Positions 33,752-42,091 of a stretch of DNA of 44,814 nt are shown here, piece after piece. The stretch spans positions 1-44,814 of the forward strand of contig CAKOLT010000007.1 of the NCBI GenBank assembly GCA_934096315.1, in the 5' to 3' direction. This stretch comes from an uncultured Bacilli bacterium (lineage in GTDB: Bacteria; Bacillota_I; Bacilli_A; RF39; UBA660). Each line of letters starts with the position of its first letter. Within the stretch, counting starts at the first letter, position 1. The notes under the pieces were generated by a model, which worked only from the letters and a program-made list of their open reading frames with translations, was not told the DNA's origin and did not search any database. The translations under genes and the position numbers were made by a program.

Positions 33752-34699
33752 ATGAAAAAAGTAGTTGTAATTGGAGGGGGCACTGGACTTAGTACTTTGC
33801 TTAGAGGATTAAAATTATTTCCTGTAGATATAACTGCTATTGTATCTGTTGCAGATGATGGATCAAGTACGGGTAAACTTAGGAAGGAATTTGATATTCC
33901 CGCAGTGGGGGATATACGTCAGGTATTAGTAGCCTTATCTGAAGTAGAACCCTTAGTAGAAGAACTACTACAATACCGCTTTAACACTTCTAGTGACTTA
34001 AATAATCATGCTATGGGTAATTTATTACTTACTGCTTTATATAATATCACAGGTAACCTTACTCAGTCTCTAGAAGCCCTAAGTAATGTCCTTAAAATAA
34101 AAGGAAGAATATTACCATTTACTGAAGATAAACCCATACTTCTTGGACACATGAAAGATGGTAGTATCATCGAAGGAGAAAGCAATATAACAAATGCTGG
34201 TAAATGCATAAATTATATAACATATAAAAATAAAGTAAAAGCAACAGAAGAGGTACTTACTGCTTTAGAGAATGCTGACTTAATTATATTCTCACTAGGA
34301 AGTTTATATACTTCTGTTATACCTAACTTAATAGAAAAGAATGTGAGAAAAGTTCTTTGCAAATCTAAAGCTAAAAAAATGTATGTATGCAATATAATGA
34401 CCCAGTATGGTGAAACAGATGGTTATATGGTTAGTGATTTCGTTAAAGCCTTAAATAAATGTGTAGGTAAAAACTTTATTGATGTAGTTATAGCTAACAG
34501 TAGGAAAATTCCTGAAGATATCCTTTTAAAATATAAAAAAGAAAGTAGTGAAGAAGTTATTATAGATAAAGAAAATCTTAAACTAATGAAAGTTAAATTA
34601 ATTAAAGAAGATCTTGCTTTAATAAATGATAGTAAAGTAGTCCATGATTACATCAAAACTGCTTTATCCATTTTCACATATATAACAAAGGAAGTCTAG
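33752..34699 (+). CDS. yvcK: Gluconeogenesis/cell-envelope factor YvcK (CofD-like)
   Basis: This 315-aa protein starts with VVVIGGGTGLSTLLRGLK and has VSVADDGSSTGKLR and PAVGDIRQVLVAL, signatures of the YvcK/CofD family. YvcK binds UDP-sugars and supports envelope growth on gluconeogenic carbon sources. It is immediately followed by whiA, the conserved pair in Bacillota; the usual upstream rapZ gene is absent here, replaced by the AAA cassette. Confidence 0.93.
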   Translation: MKKVVVIGGGTGLSTLLRGLKLFPVDITAIVSVADDGSSTGKLRKEFDIPAVGDIRQVLVALSEVEPLVEELLQYRFNTSSDLNNHAMGNLLLTALYNITGNLTQSLEALSNVLKIKGRILPFTEDKPILLGHMKDGSIIEGESNITNAGKCINYITYKNKVKATEEVLTALENADLIIFSLGSLYTSVIPNLIEKNVRKVLCKSKAKKMYVCNIMTQYGETDGYMVSDFVKALNKCVGKNFIDVVIANSRKIPEDILLKYKKESSEEVIIDKENLKLMKVKLIKEDLALINDSKVVHDYIKTALSIFTYITKEV

Positions 34700-34700
34700 T

Positions 34701-35615
34701 ATGAGTTATTCTTTAATGGTTAAAGATGAGGTATCTAGGTTAGACTGCACTAAAACAGAGTTAATCGCAGAATTATCCGCAATTATTAGAAACAGTAGTA
34801 TCTCAAATAGTATCATAATTAATACAGAAAGTAATGTCTTTGCAAGAAGAATCTTTAAATTATTTAAAAGTATCTATAATGTAAATGTCAGTATTACAAT
34901 TAGAAAAAGATATAACTTTAATAAAAACCTATCCTATATTTTAGAAATTAAACATAAACAAAAAGAAATACTTAAAGATCTTAGTATAATAGACTCAAAT
35001 GGTAACTATTTAAAAATACCTAAAGATTATATTCTTGGGGATGAAGATGACATTAGAGCATATCTAAGAGGCTTATTCCTAGCAGTAGGCTCTATTAATG
35101 ACCCAAAAACTAGTAGGTATCACTTAGAATTATCCATAAAAGACTTAGAATATGCAGAATTTATCAAAGGACTATTAAGTAAATTTTATTTAAATAGCAA
35201 AATAATTAAAAGAGACAAAAATTATATGCTATATATTAAAGAGGCCGAGAAGATTAGTGACTTTTTAAGAATAATAAAAGCATATAATGCTGTTCTTTAT
35301 TTTGAAGATATTAGAATATATAGAGATCACAAAAATATGACCAATAGATTAAATAATTGTGAGCAGGCCAATATGGATAAAATATTCATAACCTCAATGG
35401 AACAAGTAAAAGATATAGAAAAATTAAAAGAATTAGATATTATTGATCTACTCGATGATAAAATCAAATTAGTATGTGATTATAGATTAAAGTATCCCGA
35501 AGCTTCTTTAGCAGAACTTAGTGAGATAATAAGTAGTGAAACAGGAAATGTTATAACCAAGTCTGGACTTAATCATAGATTTAGAAAAATAAAAGAAATA
35601 TTAAAAAAATATTAG
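34701..35615 (+). CDS. whiA: DNA-binding protein WhiA
   Basis: This 304-aa protein has the two-part architecture of WhiA: a LAGLIDADG homing-endonuclease-like N-terminal fold (AYLRGLFLAVGSINDPKTSRYHLEL, without the catalytic acidic pair) and a C-terminal helix-turn-helix (YPEASLAELSEIISSETGNVITKSGLNHRFRKI). It influences division and chromosome segregation in Gram-positives. It begins 1 nt after yvcK with GGAAG before the ATG. Confidence 0.93.
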   Translation: MSYSLMVKDEVSRLDCTKTELIAELSAIIRNSSISNSIIINTESNVFARRIFKLFKSIYNVNVSITIRKRYNFNKNLSYILEIKHKQKEILKDLSIIDSNGNYLKIPKDYILGDEDDIRAYLRGLFLAVGSINDPKTSRYHLELSIKDLEYAEFIKGLLSKFYLNSKIIKRDKNYMLYIKEAEKISDFLRIIKAYNAVLYFEDIRIYRDHKNMTNRLNNCEQANMDKIFITSMEQVKDIEKLKELDIIDLLDDKIKLVCDYRLKYPEASLAELSEIISSETGNVITKSGLNHRFRKIKEILKKY

Positions 35616-35623
35616 GAGGATTT

Positions 35624-36121
35624 ATGAGAAATTTTGAAAAGATAACTTTTGAAAGATTTAAAGAAGAAATTAACACAAGCTTAGATATATATAATAGTTA
35701 TAAACTCCCAGAAAGAGCCACTAAATATTCCGCAGGATATGATTTCTATGCTATAGAAGATATAGTTATTAAACCTAATGAAATTATAAAAATTCCCACT
35801 GGATATAAAGCCCATTTTGGAGAAGACGAAGTATTATTCTTAATAATAAGAAGTAGTATTAGCTTAAAACATAACATAAAACTATATAACCAAGTCGGGG
35901 TTATAGATAGTGATTATTATAACAATGAAACTAATGAGGGACACATATATGTACAACTAATTAATGAGGGGAAAGAGGCTTATACAATAAAAAAAGATAG
36001 TGCATATTTACAAGCAGTATTCTGTAAATATTTAACTACTGTAAACGATAATGCAAAAGAAAAAAGAAGGGGTGGCTTTGGTAGCACAGAAAGGAAAGAA
36101 AAAACAAATGAAATTATATGA
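35624..36121 (+). CDS. dut: dUTP diphosphatase
   Basis: This 165-aa trimeric-type dUTPase has all five motifs visible: AGYDFYA, RSSISLKHNI, GVIDSDYYNNETNEGHI, the QLINEG region and C-terminal RRGGFGST. It hydrolyses dUTP to dUMP, limiting uracil in DNA. GGAGG precedes the ATG. Its 3' end overlaps the tyrS start by 14 nt. The insertion in motif 3 (NNETNEG) makes it slightly longer than E. coli Dut. Confidence 0.88.
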   Translation: MRNFEKITFERFKEEINTSLDIYNSYKLPERATKYSAGYDFYAIEDIVIKPNEIIKIPTGYKAHFGEDEVLFLIIRSSISLKHNIKLYNQVGVIDSDYYNNETNEGHIYVQLINEGKEAYTIKKDSAYLQAVFCKYLTTVNDNAKEKRRGGFGSTERKEKTNEII

Positions 36122-37328
36122 TGAATTAGTTTGGAGAGGACTTATTGATAATATTAGTGATAAGACTCTAATTGATAAATTAAACGAAGGAGGACTTACT
36201 TTTTATATTGGGACAGACCCTACCGGAGACAGTCTCCATATTGGACATTATTCTACATTTTCTATGGCTTTTAGATTAAAAGAAGCTGGACATAACCCCA
36301 TCCTTTTAGTAGGGGGTGCAACAGGATTAATCGGAGACCCTAAACCATCTGCAGAAAGACCTATGATTACTAAAGAAAAGTTAGAAAGTAATTATAAATC
36401 ACTAAGAAAACAAGTTGAAGAAATCTTCGGCTTTAAAGTAGTTAATAACTACGATTGGTCTAAAGATATTAATTTTATAGACTATCTAAGAGACTATGGA
36501 AAATATTTCAATCTAAACTATATGCTTAATAAAGAAACAGTCAAAAGTAGATTAGACATAGGTATTACATACACAGAATTTTCATATATGATTATGCAAG
36601 CTCTAGACTTTATGTATTTATATGAAAACAATAATTGTACTCTTCAAATCGGAGGATCAGACCAGTGGGGTAATATAACTTCAGGTATAGAACTTATAAG
36701 AAAAAAACTTGGAAAAGAAGTATACGGTCTAACAATGCCCCTTATTACAAAGGCTGATGGTACAAAGTTTGGTAAAAGTGAAGGGGGAGCTATATGGCTT
36801 GATATTAACAAAACATCAGCATATGAAATGTATCAATTCTTCTTAAATGCTGAAGACGTTAAAGTAATAGATTATATAAAGAAATTAACTTTCTTACCAC
36901 CTTCTGAAATTATGGCTCTAGAAGAAAAACATAAAAAGAGTCCAGAATTAAGAGAGGCACATAAAACCCTTGCTAAAGAAGTTATTACATTCTTACATGG
37001 AAAGGAAGAATACGATAAAGCTATAAAAATAAGTGAGGCACTATTTAAAGGAGATATAAAATCATTAAGCAAAGAAGAATTACAAATAGCATTTAAAACA
37101 GTACCTAGTTTTAATGTTAGTAATAATAACTTATTAGACTTACTAGTAGAAGCTAAAATATGTTCAAGCAAGAGAGAAGCAAGAGAATTTATTACTAATG
37201 GAGCAATAAGTATTAATGGAGATAAAATTAATGATATAACTTATACATTAAAAGATAGTGATTTCTTATGGGATAGTAATATCATAATTAAAAAGGGTAA
37301 GAAAAATTATTATATAGGAAATAAATAA
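36108..37328 (+). CDS. tyrS: Tyrosyl-tRNA synthetase
   Basis: This is a 406-aa class I synthetase. FYIGTDPTGDSLHIGHY carries the HIGH motif, GGSDQWGNITSG binds tyrosine, KFGKSEGGAIWLD is the KMSKS loop, and the C-terminus is an S4-like RNA-binding domain (LLVEAKICSSKREAREFI). ATG 36108 (MKLYDELVWRGL) fits the family N-terminus; the in-frame extension from 36051 is inside dut and lysine-rich, unlike the family. No T-box leader is present because the gene is inside an operon. Confidence 0.93.
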   Translation: MKLYDELVWRGLIDNISDKTLIDKLNEGGLTFYIGTDPTGDSLHIGHYSTFSMAFRLKEAGHNPILLVGGATGLIGDPKPSAERPMITKEKLESNYKSLRKQVEEIFGFKVVNNYDWSKDINFIDYLRDYGKYFNLNYMLNKETVKSRLDIGITYTEFSYMIMQALDFMYLYENNNCTLQIGGSDQWGNITSGIELIRKKLGKEVYGLTMPLITKADGTKFGKSEGGAIWLDINKTSAYEMYQFFLNAEDVKVIDYIKKLTFLPPSEIMALEEKHKKSPELREAHKTLAKEVITFLHGKEEYDKAIKISEALFKGDIKSLSKEELQIAFKTVPSFNVSNNNLLDLLVEAKICSSKREAREFITNGAISINGDKINDITYTLKDSDFLWDSNIIIKKGKKNYYIGNK

Positions 37329-37335
37329 AAAATAC

Positions 37336-37364
37336 TTGCACTTACATTAATTATATGATAAAAT
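37336..37364 (+). promoter_or_regulatory. Promoter of candidate small RNA
   Basis: TTGCAC (37336-37341), 17-nt spacer, TAAAAT (37359-37364), in the gap after tyrS where no plus-strand gene follows. Confidence 0.6.
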
Positions 37365-37370
37365 CTTAAT

Positions 37371-37494
37371 ATATTATTATGGAAGCCTTCGATGCCATTA
37401 AAGAAGAAGGATACAGAACCTGGAGACTACAGCATCCGTTGTAGCCTCAATTTTATTATAAAAAATACACCCTATATCATATAAGGTGTATTTT
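37371..37494 (+). ncRNA. Candidate structured small RNA between tyrS and rpsD
   Basis: Promoter, about 75 nt of atypically GC-rich sequence (about 47% at 37381-37444) and a terminator. A hairpin at 37423-37448 (GAG-A-CTACA / TGTAG-C-CTC) has loop GCATCCGT, whose ATCC can pair with GGAT at 37409-37412, a possible pseudoknot. The same bases encode a 21-codon ORF from ATG 37379 (MEAFDAIKEEGYRTWRLQHPL), with no SD. I do not recognise the RNA family. Confidence 0.5.
37462..37494. terminator. Bidirectional terminator between small RNA and rpsD
   Basis: AAAATACACC and GGTGTATTTT with an additional inner stem. A- and T-runs at the two ends serve plus-strand RNA and minus-strand rpsD. Confidence 0.8.
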
Positions 37495-37503
37495 AATATT
37501 CTA

Positions 37504-38109
37504 TTAAACTCTACTATAGAATTCTACAATTAGTGCTTCATTAATACCATCATTTAACTCATTACGTTCTGGATATCTAACATAAGTACCTTGTTTCTTA
37601 CTATCATCATAACTTATAAAAGCAAGTCTTGATTTAATGTTATTTAAAGCTTCAATAACACTTGGATGATTTAAAGAACTTTCTTTAAGAGATATAACAT
37701 CTCCAGGTTTAACTCTATAAGATGGAATATCTACTTTTTTACCATTTACAAGGATATGTCCATGGTTAACTAATTGTCTTGCTGCTCTTCTGGTATTACC
37801 AAAACCAATTCTATATACTAAGTTATCTAATCTACTTTCTAAAAGGATTAATAAGTTTTCACCATGTACCCCTTTCATCTTACCAGATTCTTTAACTAGT
37901 TTTTTAAATTGTTTTTCACTTATACCATACATAAATCTTACTTTTTGTTTTTCAGTTAACTGTACAGAGTAGTTAGATGGTTTTCTTTTTCTGTCATTAC
38001 CATGTTGTCCTGGACCATAAGGTCTTTTAGCAATATCTTTCCCATTTTCTAAAATAGAAAAAGATACTCTTCTAGCTTGTTTGTTATTTGGACCTGTATA
38101 TCTTGCCAT
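37504..38109 (-). CDS. rpsD: 30S ribosomal protein S4
   Basis: This 201-aa protein has the standard S4 length. MARYTGPNNKQARRVSFSI, RPYGPGQHG and the S4 RNA-binding domain (LESRLDNLVYRIGFGNTRRAARQLVNHGHILVNGKKV) are diagnostic. It binds 16S rRNA early in 30S assembly. It is convergent with tyrS, an arrangement shared with Bacillus. GGAGAA precedes the ATG on the minus strand. The long leader suggests autoregulation by S4. Confidence 0.96.
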   Translation of the reverse strand: MARYTGPNNKQARRVSFSILENGKDIAKRPYGPGQHGNDRKRKPSNYSVQLTEKQKVRFMYGISEKQFKKLVKESGKMKGVHGENLLILLESRLDNLVYRIGFGNTRRAARQLVNHGHILVNGKKVDIPSYRVKPGDVISLKESSLNHPSVIEALNNIKSRLAFISYDDSKKQGTYVRYPERNELNDGINEALIVEFYSRV

Positions 38110-38241
38110 AATATTCTCCTTTCTTTGCTTTAGAGATATCTACCAAACTATAGGGTGTTTTCTTCATACTTTCATTTATGCAGCCGTTTAAATTACTTAT
38201 AAATAACACATTATAATTTAGTAGATATTGCTGCCAAATGC
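38110..38241 (-). promoter_or_regulatory. Candidate S4 autoregulatory mRNA leader (pseudoknot)
   Basis: In the rpsD leader, plus coordinates 38217-38228 pair with 38136-38147 (12 bp, one G-U) and 38205-38209 with 38155-38159, nested. GCAGC at 38230-38234 can pair with GCTGC at 38180-38184, crossing the first stems, i.e. a pseudoknot. S4 represses its own translation through pseudoknotted leaders in bacteria, so this is a plausible local version. Confidence 0.6.
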
Positions 38242-38247
38242 ATAAAT

Positions 38248-38276
38248 ATTATATAATTAAATTAATTTATAGTCAA
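38248..38276 (-). promoter_or_regulatory. rpsD promoter
   Basis: On the minus strand TTGACT (38271-38276), 17-nt spacer, TATAAT (38248-38253). A near-consensus promoter suits a ribosomal protein gene. Confidence 0.8.
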
Positions 38277-38402
38277 GAAAAAAACACAAAAAATATTTAA
38301 ATTTACATTATTTATTAACTTTTTATAAAAAAAATATGGTTTTTGTTTTAAAATGTCGAATTTTATGTTAAAATATTAATATAGGTATGGAAGGTGATTT
38401 AG

Positions 38403-40094
38403 ATGGATAGTAGTATAACCATTATATTAACTTTTTTACTGTCTTTTGTTTGTGTAATAGTTACACTTGTAGTTTTATCTAAAAAGAAGAGTGAAAAGTA
38501 TAAAGAAAAAATTAGTGACCTAGATTATGAAAAGAATAAATTAGTGGGAGCTCCGATACTAAGTGAATTATCCAAAGTTAAAGAACTTGTTAAAACAGAT
38601 AATTTAAAGAATAAACTAGAGTACTGGGATAATGAGTTTAAAGATATTAAAGATAATAGAGTACTTAAACTTACTGATATGATAACAGAAGCTGATTTTC
38701 TTATTGATAAGAAAGATTATGTACTTGCAGTTAAAAAAATTACTTTAATAGAAATAGAAATTGCCTCTTTAAAAAAGAAGAGTGATGATTTACTTGGGGA
38801 AATTAAAATTATTACCAAAAGTGAAGAGAGAAATAGAGCAATTATAACTAAACTTAAAATGATATATAGAGAGCTTAAAGATAAGTTTGAGAGAACTAGT
38901 AAAGACTATGGACCAGTTGCAGATATTATTAGTGAAGAATTTAATAAGATAGATCTTAAATTTAAGAATTTCGAACTTGCTATGGATAGAAATGATTATG
39001 TTAGTGTAGAAGCTATAGTTATTGACTTAGATAAACACATTAATCATACTAAAATGATACTAGCTGAGTCCCCGAGTATTGTTCTTATGGCTACTATACT
39101 TATTCCAAGTAGGATAGAAGAAATTACTACCCTATATTATAGAATGATTCGTGATGGATATCCTTTAGATTATCTTAATGTTGAATATAATATAGATGCT
39201 ATTAGAAAGAAACTTGTAGAAATAATAAATAAATTAAAGAAACTTGATTTAGGGGATTCAGAGATTGAATTAAAAACTATTATAGATTATTTTAATACCT
39301 TATATAATGAGTTTGAGAAAGAAAAAGAAAGCAAAGAATTATTCAAAGAAAACTCTAAAGAACTTAAATATAAATTAGATAACATAAATAAAGTAGTATA
39401 TGATATATATCTTCAAATAGATGATATCAAAAGCACTTATGACCTTACTGATGATGAAATTAATAAATTTAGTGTATTAAATAAAAATTTAGAGAAAATT
39501 AACGAAGATTATAAAGTTTTAATGGATCATAGTAAAGGTAGAACATTTGCTTATTCTAAGCTCTTATTAGAACTTGAAGGTTTAGGTAAAAAACTATCTA
39601 GACTTCAGGATGACCTTGATTATAGATTACGTAGTATTACTAGTATGAAAGATGATGAATCAAGAGCAAAAGAACAATATGAGATGATAGAAAATCTACT
39701 TAAGAAAGCTAAAAATAAAATAAAAGAATACAAAATTCCTGTAATACCTAATAGCTATTTTACCGAGTTAAAAGAAGCAGGGGATAGTATTAAAGAAATA
39801 GCTAAAGAGTTAAAAAGAAAACCTATAGTTATTAAGATTCTAAATATAAGAGTTGATACCGCAAGAGACTTAGTTTTTAAAGTATATAATAAGACTAATG
39901 ATATGCTTAAAACAGCATTATATAGTGAAAACTTAATTATATATGCTAATAGATATAGAAGTAGTTATGATGAAGCTAATAACATATTAGATAAAGCTAC
40001 AACCCTTTTTTACAAGGGACAATATAAAGAATCTATGGATATAACTTTAGACCTTATTAAAAAGATAGATGAAGAATTTTCATTAGATATCTAA
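38403..40094 (+). CDS. ezrA: Septation ring formation regulator EzrA
   Basis: This 563-aa protein has an N-terminal span (residues about 4-27) followed by a spectrin-like array of coiled coils (about residues 30-560), the EzrA layout and length. EzrA binds FtsZ at the membrane and regulates Z-ring assembly. Helical repeats are rich in Lys/Asp/Ile. SD GGAAGGTG precedes the ATG. The tyrS-rpsD-ezrA neighbourhood is also seen in Bacillus, supporting the call. Confidence 0.9.
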   Translation: MDSSITIILTFLLSFVCVIVTLVVLSKKKSEKYKEKISDLDYEKNKLVGAPILSELSKVKELVKTDNLKNKLEYWDNEFKDIKDNRVLKLTDMITEADFLIDKKDYVLAVKKITLIEIEIASLKKKSDDLLGEIKIITKSEERNRAIITKLKMIYRELKDKFERTSKDYGPVADIISEEFNKIDLKFKNFELAMDRNDYVSVEAIVIDLDKHINHTKMILAESPSIVLMATILIPSRIEEITTLYYRMIRDGYPLDYLNVEYNIDAIRKKLVEIINKLKKLDLGDSEIELKTIIDYFNTLYNEFEKEKESKELFKENSKELKYKLDNINKVVYDIYLQIDDIKSTYDLTDDEINKFSVLNKNLEKINEDYKVLMDHSKGRTFAYSKLLLELEGLGKKLSRLQDDLDYRLRSITSMKDDESRAKEQYEMIENLLKKAKNKIKEYKIPVIPNSYFTELKEAGDSIKEIAKELKRKPIVIKILNIRVDTARDLVFKVYNKTNDMLKTALYSENLIIYANRYRSSYDEANNILDKATTLFYKGQYKESMDITLDLIKKIDEEFSLDI

Positions 40095-40156
40095 AAAAGA
40101 TTGCATTTTAATAATTTTTGTGATATATTTAAAAAGAATAGAGGAGAATGATAGAA

Positions 40157-40990
40157 ATGAGTTTTATTGATTTTTTAATTAACAACTTTATCTATATATT
40201 AGTTGTACTTATTATTTTAATACTAATAGTAATAGGCTTTATTGTAGATAAAAGTTCTAAGAAGAAAAAACAAGCGAAAATGGGAAATATGAACCCCAAT
40301 AACCCTGATATTAACCCAGTAAATAATGGAGTTAATAATAATATGGCAGGAAATGTTAATAACATGGCCCCTAACTTTAATCAAGTTAACAATAATGAGG
40401 CACTTACAAATAATGCTGTAAACATGCAGCCTAATTTAAATACTATGAATAACCCTAACCCAATTAATAACTTTAATAGTGTACCTGCACCAGAACCAAT
40501 TAACATTACCCCAATTGAGGTACCCAATCCTAATTTAAATAATCAAGTTAATGGGAATATGAATATAAACCCTGTTAATTATAATCAAGTTAATCAAGGA
40601 GTAAATAATGGAGTTAATAATATACCTTCTAGTATTCCTGCAGTAAATCAAGTACCAAGAGATGTAGCAGGACCTAACAACACTAATATGGCTCCTAGTA
40701 TGCCAGAATTTAATAATATGGTAAATTCTAGTAATCAAGTAAATCCTAATATGCAAAATGAATTTATGAATGCTAACCCTAATATAAATCCATCAGCAAC
40801 TGTTATGCCTAATATGACTATAAATACCCCTCCGGTAATACCTACACCAGTTGAAGATGCGGTTAATCAGGTTAACAATAATCCAGTTAATAATCCTGCA
40901 CCTGCTCCTGATATGGGAATTAGGTTCGTAACCGGAGAAGAAAATGCTCCACAAAATATTCAAGGTAATAACGAAACTTGGAAATTATAA
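40157..40990 (+). CDS. Membrane-anchored Asn-rich low-complexity protein
   Basis: This protein is about 277 aa. One N-terminal span (FLINNFIYILVVLIILILIVIGFIV) and a lysine stop-transfer are followed by about 220 residues of disordered Asn/Pro/Met-rich sequence (NNPVNNPAPAP). No domain is recognised. ATG 40157 is chosen because GAGGAG lies 10 nt before it; the ATG at 40148 is adjacent to the SD. Topology suggests a cytoplasmic tail. It is followed by a second Asn-rich gene with inverted topology and sits behind ezrA, so a division role is possible but unproven. Confidence 0.65.
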   Translation: MSFIDFLINNFIYILVVLIILILIVIGFIVDKSSKKKKQAKMGNMNPNNPDINPVNNGVNNNMAGNVNNMAPNFNQVNNNEALTNNAVNMQPNLNTMNNPNPINNFNSVPAPEPINITPIEVPNPNLNNQVNGNMNINPVNYNQVNQGVNNGVNNIPSSIPAVNQVPRDVAGPNNTNMAPSMPEFNNMVNSSNQVNPNMQNEFMNANPNINPSATVMPNMTINTPPVIPTPVEDAVNQVNNNPVNNPAPAPDMGIRFVTGEENAPQNIQGNNETWKL

Positions 40991-41017
40991 TTTATTCTAG
41001 GAGAGAAAGGGGCTTAT

Positions 41018-41665
41018 ATGAACGAAGAAGAAATAATGAAAAAATTTAACGAGGCGGTTAATGGTCCTAGTAATGTTCCCCCGCCTCCTGCTTATAAAGT
41101 AAGTAATAACACAAACTTAAATACAGTTAATTTACAAACTTCTGATCCACTTAATATTAATATTCCAAGTTCTAATGCTAGTGCTAATGACATTAATACA
41201 AGTATAAATAATCCTAATATTAATAATAATCCTGTTAATGACATAAATAATAACTTGGTTAATGATATTAATAAAATTATTCCTAGTCAGGATAATAATA
41301 TTAATAATATTCCAAACAATATGGAAAATCCAGTTAATAACATCCCTAACAATAACATAGAAAATAATCCAGTTAATAATACAAATATAACAAATAATGA
41401 TATAAATAATATACCTTCTAATAATAATATATCTGATTTTACTGAGGCATCAGGAAATAACATTAACAATAATGATGTTAATATAACTCCAAGTTCTAAC
41501 GTTAACTATGTTAGAAAAAATGTCCAAAAGAAAAAAGCTACAATAAAGATTACAGATGAAGTTAGGTTTGCAATCATTATTGTAGGTATACTTTTAGTAT
41601 TTGTTTTCTTTTTCCCAGATATTATTAAATTCTTTAGAAAAATATTTTTAGGACTTAACAGATAG
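41018..41665 (+). CDS. Asn-rich low-complexity protein with C-terminal span
   Basis: This protein is 215 aa. A short start (EEIMKKFNEAVNGPSNVPPPPAYKV) leads into about 120 residues of Asn/Ile/Asp repeats, then a basic stretch (RKNVQKKKATIKITDEV) and one span (FAIIIVGILLVFVFFF). Tail-anchored topology leaves the disordered part in the cytoplasm. GGAGAGAAAGGGG lies before the ATG. Its 3' end overlaps the minus-strand RNHCP gene by 18 nt. No family recognised. Confidence 0.65.
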   Translation: MNEEEIMKKFNEAVNGPSNVPPPPAYKVSNNTNLNTVNLQTSDPLNINIPSSNASANDINTSINNPNINNNPVNDINNNLVNDINKIIPSQDNNINNIPNNMENPVNNIPNNNIENNPVNNTNITNNDINNIPSNNNISDFTEASGNNINNNDVNITPSSNVNYVRKNVQKKKATIKITDEVRFAIIIVGILLVFVFFFPDIIKFFRKIFLGLNR

Positions 41666-41950
41666 TTTAATAATTAAATTATAGTCGTCATCATTTGCCA
41701 TTATATTTTTATGCATTTTATTACATTTTAAACACTTATATATTATCTTATAGGTGTTTTTACTTTTTTCAATACCAACTGGCTCTAACATACCCTGACA
41801 AGGGTTACTCCTATCTCCGGGATTAATATCAACATGCTTTGAATATAGACAATATGGACAGTGGTCTCTAGCAGTATAATTTAATTTACTTACTTTCCTA
41901 TGACAATTTTCACATATAAATTCTTCGTCTATCATGGTAAATTTTTTCAT
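41648..41950 (-). CDS. RNHCP domain zinc-ribbon protein
   Basis: This 100-aa protein has four CxxC-type pairs: CENCHRKV, RDHCPYCLYSKHVD with PGDRSNPC, and CLKCNKMH. RDHCPYCLYSKH and the following PGDR are the RNHCP signature. Two zinc ribbons are expected; nucleic-acid or protein binding is presumed, no function established. GGAGG precedes its ATG on the minus strand. Confidence 0.85.
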   Translation of the reverse strand: MKKFTMIDEEFICENCHRKVSKLNYTARDHCPYCLYSKHVDINPGDRSNPCQGMLEPVGIEKSKNTYKIIYKCLKCNKMHKNIMANDDDYNLIIKLSVKS

Positions 41951-42004
41951 AGTGCCTCCTTACAAATAGTATAACATACTTTTTTTTAAATTGTATAAAT
42001 ATCC

Positions 42005-42049
42005 TTGTAAAAAATAAAAAATTATGCTATTATATAGTGGTAATAGCAT
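42005..42049 (+). promoter_or_regulatory. Promoter with overlapping inverted repeat
   Basis: TTGTAA (42005-42010), 17-nt spacer, TATTAT (42028-42033). A perfect 9-bp inverted repeat ATGCTATTA/TAATAGCAT (42024-42049) covers the -10, an operator-like placement for the surface protein gene at 42092. Confidence 0.5.
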
Positions 42050-42091
42050 ATAGTTATTATAAATAGTTTTTTAAAAAGAAAAGAGGTAAAT

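Noticed and set aside
37371..37450. tRNA or T-box element near tyrS
   Set aside because: No cloverleaf, no TTCGANTC arm in the right place, no T-box sequence, and it lies downstream of tyrS.
41100..41480. AAT/AAC-rich repeats as a second DGR template
   Set aside because: The AAY codons occur in a long coding low-complexity region, lack the GGCTGGCGCCCCAG anchor and match no VR.
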